DNA of 64,000 nt, from the NCBI GenBank assembly GCA_037039685.1, contig JAWNGF010000014.1, positions 310,001-374,000 of the forward strand, written 5' to 3'. Both the position numbers and the translations under genes were made by a program. Positions 59,569 through 64,000 of this stretch are shown here, piece by piece. Numbering within the stretch: position 1 is the stretch's first letter; every line of letters starts with the position of its first letter. The DNA is from Ceratobasidium sp. AG-K. Taxonomy: Eukaryota; Basidiomycota; Agaricomycetes; Cantharellales; Ceratobasidiaceae. The notes beneath the pieces are model-generated. The model did no database searches and had not been told where the DNA came from. It was given only the letters and a program-made list of their open reading frames with translations.

Positions 59569-60061
59569 CCCTGCGATCGTGACTGTTGCCAGATCGAGCT
59601 AGATGGTGGACTTTTATATAGATTAGATGGACACTTTAGAGTAAATTATCGTTGTTTGTATTAATGGTTAATAATTAGATTTGCGTTGGAAGTGATTGAT
59701 CGGTCGAGCAAGAAGTGCTGGGGGAAACTGGTTTGATAGTATCGAATACCGTATTGAATCCGTAACTTTTCCATCACCAAAGGAGGGACGTGGGGACAAA
59801 TCCGGCTCCAAACGTTTTATAGTTACTGGTGGAAGGAATGACGAGAGTGTGTCAATGGTGATGGAAGTGATGGAATAGGAGTTTGCTCTTGTTTATCGGG
59901 TTACATGTCAAATTTGACACACACCTCGTGGCCACTGCCGGCGGCGTCGCATACGTCACTCCGAAACGTGCGAGCTCGCTAGCACATAAAAGTCCGCGAC
60001 TCCATCCAAATGAGCTCTTGGTTGCCGCCGTACATTTTTTCTCCACCCAATCCTCACGACT
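59569..60061. other. Outer boundary region of the right arm and promoter of the next gene
   Basis: Homology with the left window edge holds to about 59655. From there on no counterpart is available. A TATA-like ACATAAAAG lies at about 59984-59992, some 70 bases before the ATG at 60062. Confidence 0.5.
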
Positions 60062-61037
60062 ATGCGCGTTGCTCTTGGTTTGTTGCTTGTAGGAAGCACT
60101 CTGGCACTGCCGCATTTGACTAGCAGACAGGCTGCGAACGATAATGTCGTTTACATCACTGAGTATGTTAAAAGTTACGGTTGCCCTAGAGCGTAATTAA
60201 TAACGAATTTGTTCCAGCCCACAAACTTGTATGTTCTTTAATTTACTCTGGCTTGCCACCTCGCCACCTTGACACTACTATCTGGCAACTGCTATAGATT
60301 GCATGATTATGCCTCGTTTCGCACATACCGATATTGGGATGTCGGAATACCCGGTATCTACCTCAGCTCGTTGTAGTGAATGATCGATTGATTAAACATT
60401 CGTTTTATAGGGCGGGATGCAAACGTACTGTTCACCTAACGGGGTATTTGACAGCAGCGTCCAGGGAGTGCTTCCGGTGGATTTTTGGAGTAATGTGCGA
60501 CCCCAGGACCTCATGTGTGTGCTAACAGCAAGGCTGACAGAAAGCTAAACGTAGGTTGAGATGTCGACTGCTCCTGGACTCTATGGGGCACGTCGGGTAC
60601 AGCGTACGTGGATTCAAACTCTTGGGCCCTTAGATCCCACACCTAACTTAATCTGGGATGTCGAATAGTGACCGGGTGTATTCGTCCTGAAACTTCGTCC
60701 CAACTGAATGTGGGAGACAGTGGTGGCCAATACGACTCAAGTGGCGGAGAAGGTGGCCTAGGTAATCCTCGAGGAAGTGTTTGCCTTGGGTGGGTTTATC
60801 TGTGGATTCCTAGGGTAGCATGCTAATGCTTCCAGAAAAGATACAAGCACTACATTGAGCTCATTGAACCTGCAAGCCGGAGGGCATGCCTACGGTGCTG
60901 TGACGACTGGGCCGACTGCCCAGTGATCCTCGGTTAGTTTCTTATTCTATATACCTGAGCAGTCGCTAACCCAGGAGACAGACACACGCGGCTGCCAGAC
61001 TGTTATTCCTGGCAATTATTTTGACTGCACTTCCTAG
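60062..61037 (+). CDS. Small secreted cysteine-rich protein, diverged paralogue
   Basis: Eight exons (60062-60162, 60218-60228, 60298-60353, 60411-60494, 60555-60603, 60669-60789, 60841-60932, 60982-61037) sum to 570 bases, 189 residues. The four central exons after the third intron have lengths matching the paralogue at 2953 (49, 121 and 92 bases are identical). A signal peptide is present (MRVALGLLLVGSTLALP). Conserved blocks: CMIMPRFAHTDIGMSEYPG, GGMQTYCSPNG, GCIRPETSSQLN, GGQYDSSGG, RACLRCCDDWADCPV, NYFDCTS. One extra 11-base micro-exon separates the start from CMIMP. Function unknown. Confidence 0.85.
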
Positions 61038-61548
61038 CGACAGATTGCCGGTTTTCTCCTTGAATATGTAAATATGGTCATTATACTGATGAAAGATGCT
61101 ATATGCGTATCGGGTTGTGAACTAGTCACTTAATTCCATTTAGGGGGCCTCAATCTGGGGCTATAAGCCAGCGAAACATACACCTTACATGGATATGCTG
61201 CTCGTGGACGGACGGCTCACCTGCTAGTCGTCGGTGCGTGAATGCTGACTCGCGCTGACCAGCCTGCTACAACCAAACATTTTTTATGACTCAGCTCCTC
61301 CACTCTTGCAAGAATGTGATAGTACATTTTATGCCGCCTCCGACGGAGCAATAGGGGGTAGTTGATGTTCTTTATGTGGATGTATGCGGTGCCGTGTCTG
61401 TGGCGGACTTCTGACCGCATCCGCGGATGGTGTGCGCTTCGCTGCTCTGTAGGAAGCTTATGGCACTTATTACTCATACGGAAGGCCCTTATCTCGTAGA
61501 AAAATCCACCACCTAGACAAGCGTGTCGTGCACTCTGCGCTCAGCCAT
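61038..61548. other. Intergenic, no gene recognised
   Basis: 0.5 kb between the secreted protein and the P450. A minus-strand frame of 86 codons (61217-61477) shows no recognisable features. Confidence 0.5.
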
Positions 61549-63653
61549 ATGATGTTTACCGAGACAGCTCAAACAACCAATTTATCGGCAGCCTTTGGAG
61601 CGCTTCTGGTGGGCCATCGATTTTATGATGAAACAACTACCTAAATATTAATCAAAATTTCTAGCTCGCATATTATATCATCCCATATTTGCGTGACCCG
61701 CATGACTATCGTCGTCGATTTTCGGGACCATGGCTCGCGGCTTTCACAGGCTGGTGGATGTCAAAGCTCACAGAGACAGGGCACCACAGCGAAGCAATAA
61801 AAAGTCTTCATGATAAATATGGTGAGCCGGTACAATTTTATTGTGCTGATAGACCATACGACTTGACCCTGGGATATGCAACTGAGATCTACATTTAATA
61901 GGCAAGTTCGTAAGAATCGGGCCAAATCATATCAGCATTGCGGATCCAGATGCCTTGGAGGTGAGCACTGGCACTAAGTAGCTAAATAATTCATTCATAT
62001 TGGCTTGAATGACGGAATAGGCGGTATATGGTCACGGTAGTGGCCTTCCGAAGTCAGAATTTTACAAGGCACACAGCGTTGGAGAACCCGGTATATTTAG
62101 TGTCCAGGATAGAGCCGAACATACAAGTAGGTGACATTCACAATTTATCTATGAACTCAAATCACGGTTCTTATGCTACTATATCCAAAGGAAAACGCAA
62201 GCGGGTAGCGAACATTTTCAGCCAAAAAAACATTCTTGCCTTCGAGCCTCGCGTGCAGATCCACGTTCAAAACCTGTGCATCCAGTTGGATATGCGTTGC
62301 GAACAGGCGCTGCGAAACATTTCTGGATTCAATTGGATTGCGGACGATGGTAGAGCTGTGATCAACTGCTGCCCCCGTAAGTGAAATTCTGAAGTTTTTC
62401 GTATAACTCATTTATCAGCCAACCACTGATAGAGTTTACGTACCTTGCGTTCGACATCATTGGCGATCTTGCTCTGGGATCACCTTTCGGAATGGTTGAA
62501 GCACAGAAAGACGCTACCCCTCTATCACAATCAATTGAGGAATCTAGGGGCTCGAATACCGTGCCAATAGCTAGCACCATAGCGGAAAGTGGAAAAACTA
62601 TCATGTCGGTCAGCCCATACCCATCTTGGGCGCACAAACCCCTGCAACTTCTTCCGTGGAGGATTCCCGGGCTATGGAATCGAGTGAACTTGCTCCGCGT
62701 GGCAGTGACATCTGTTAACGTCAAGCAAAAGAAGGTAGCTGAGGGTTCAGTCAACGACCAAGGATCCGTCGACGTAATGGACAAGCTGTTTCAAGTAAGG
62801 AATGAGGACGGGACACCCTTATCAAGGAAGGAGCTTATTGCGGAAGCGTTGCTAATGATAGTTGCAGGGGGAGATACCACTAGCCAGTAAGTGTACTGCT
62901 GAACTAGCATGGATTATGAACTAAAAACCGTAACACCCTACGTGGATTTGTGTATAGCACCTTGAGTGCCCTCTGCTACTATCTTGCTGTCAACCCACGC
63001 TCCCAACTTAAGCTCCAAGCTGAACTCGATCATCAGATCGTCGCTAAGGCCCAAGACGATAACGAAGAGACGTTATCCTGTAATATTGTCACGTATGAAC
63101 AGGCGAAGAACCTGCCTTATCTTAACGCCTGCATCAAGGAGGCCCAACGTCTTCACTCTACTATTGGCACGGGACTACCACGCGTCGTTCCATCGGGGAA
63201 GACATTTAAAGTCGCTGGGGAGACGTTTAACGCTGGGAGTGTCGTCAGCGTGCCGTCGTTCACCGTCCATCGGTCGAATATATGGGGCCCGGACGCAGAA
63301 GAGTTCCGACCGGAGAGGTGGATGGAGGTTAGATCAAACGGACTGAATAAGTACTTTGTACCTTTCTCTGTTGGGCCAAGGTGGGTTCTGGTTTACACCA
63401 ACATGCATACATGCAAGATACTCACGGGATCACTGCAATATCGCACAGGGCTTGCCTAGGACGAAACCTAGCCCAGATGAATATGGTAGTAATCATCGCA
63501 ACTCTCTTCCGCCGATATAGTTTCGAGGCTATTCCCACCACAAAGGTATTTCTTGCTTATTACCAAGTTATGCATTGTGTTCAATCAGGGCTTGGGGTTC
63601 GCAGCTGGATATCCATGAGGCCTTTATTCGGGAGGCTACTTCCTGCGAAATAG
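61549..63653 (+). CDS. Cytochrome P450 monooxygenase
   Basis: Nine or so exons join in frame, about 520 residues. The N-terminus MMFTETAQTTNLSAAFGALL continues after a 62-base intron with LAYYIIPYLRDPHDYRRRF and GPWLAAFTGWW, a membrane anchor plus the proline/glycine hinge region. Family motifs: KFVRIGPNHISIADPDALE; I-helix LLMIVAGGDTTSQ; K-helix EAQR; FRPERW; and heme loop FSVGPRACLGRN, with the cysteine ligand reached across an intron in the loop. Overall it resembles the pisatin-demethylase/benzoate-hydroxylase-like P450s of fungi (CYP53/CYP57/CYP65-like), acting in the ER with a P450 reductase. The substrate is unknown. The splice sites I checked all keep frame. Confidence 0.88.
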
Positions 63654-64000
63654 CGATCAGGCGACGGGAGATCACAGGTTGAGGGGGAAGTAGTCAGAAG
63701 AAGGTATGAACATCTTGTCGTGCAATCGACGACCAGAGCCATATATATAGCGCTATTCTTCCCCTCTTCATGGGTTTCTAGTTGGCAACTTTGTAAAGAT
63801 TATTGCAGAGCATCCTTGAAGTTCATATCCTTTACACCGTACTATAACTCCACAACTTGGATCATGGAAATATTAATGTACTAGTCAACCAACTACAGAA
63901 ACACTTGCACGGTTCCAGAAAGCCCCTTGTCACGACAGTACGACAGTACCTCACGAGGGGAATTATGTGCATCTTATTCGTCCTGGGATCATCTTCTCCA
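63654..64000. other. Downstream flank, no gene recognised
   Basis: An ATATATATAG at about 63741 could be a TATA-like element of a gene beyond the window. Confidence 0.3.

Larger units (their letters stand above)
46862..59655 (-). repeat. Right arm of the large inverted duplication
   Basis: Reverse complement of 1-12814. The inner boundary is at 46862, inside RRP12. The outer boundary is at or beyond 59655, because the left arm reaches the window edge there. All five genes are present in inverted order. Confidence 0.97.

Noticed and set aside
60480..60670. Suspected broken exon in the third secreted-protein gene
   Set aside because: A 49-base exon (60555-60603) with proper splice sites, equal in length to the paralogue's exon, restores the frame.
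1..64000. tRNA, rRNA and CRISPR features
   Set aside because: No cloverleaf with a GGTTCRANNCC loop, no rRNA segment and no regularly spaced repeat array was seen; CRISPR is not expected in a fungus.

Overview
The window looks like nuclear DNA of a basidiomycete fungus, most likely Rhizoctonia solani or a close relative (Ceratobasidiaceae). The genes are dense and cut by many short GT-AG introns of about 45-70 bases. They include families I associate with that group: large membrane proteins of the DUF6535 type, a TKL-type kinase with an HGDLKxxN catalytic loop, beta-trefoil lectin-like proteins and small secreted cysteine-rich proteins. The genus is inferred from gene content; no rRNA or other marker is present.

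The main structural feature is a large inverted duplication. Positions 1-12814 reappear in reverse complement at 46862 to about 59655, and the left copy runs off the window edge. Each arm holds, in order, a TmpA-like/ferric-reductase-like membrane oxidoreductase, a small secreted cysteine-rich protein, GOT1, a DUF6535 membrane protein and RRP12. The inner breakpoint lies inside RRP12: the right copy (45812-50568) is complete, while the left copy (9109 onward) loses its C-terminus and reads into foreign sequence until a stop at 13110.

The unique 34-kb spacer (12815-46861) carries, left to right: a reductase pseudogene with a nonsense codon and a frameshift; a small acidic/coiled-coil protein; a gene that splices in frame from a Rab-like GTPase into a TKL-type protein kinase; PHS1-type 3-hydroxyacyl-CoA dehydratase; Ap4A phosphorylase; a large multi-trefoil lectin-like protein; a decayed Ap4A phosphorylase fragment; a medium-chain (quinone-oxidoreductase-like) dehydrogenase; a second DUF6535 protein; a helical protein; a senescence-domain-like protein; and two small beta-trefoil proteins. 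Several intergenic stretches hold palindromes, inverted repeats or structured direct repeats that look like remnants of non-autonomous mobile elements.

To the right of the duplication (59656-64000) lie a third, diverged member of the secreted cysteine-rich family with the same splice pattern, and a cytochrome P450. The housekeeping genes (GOT1, RRP12, PHS1, Ap4A phosphorylase) are interspersed with lineage-specific and secreted genes and do not form one obvious pathway. The duplication may be a real segmental event, or a join between two nuclear haplotypes of a heterokaryon during assembly; the sequence alone does not settle this.
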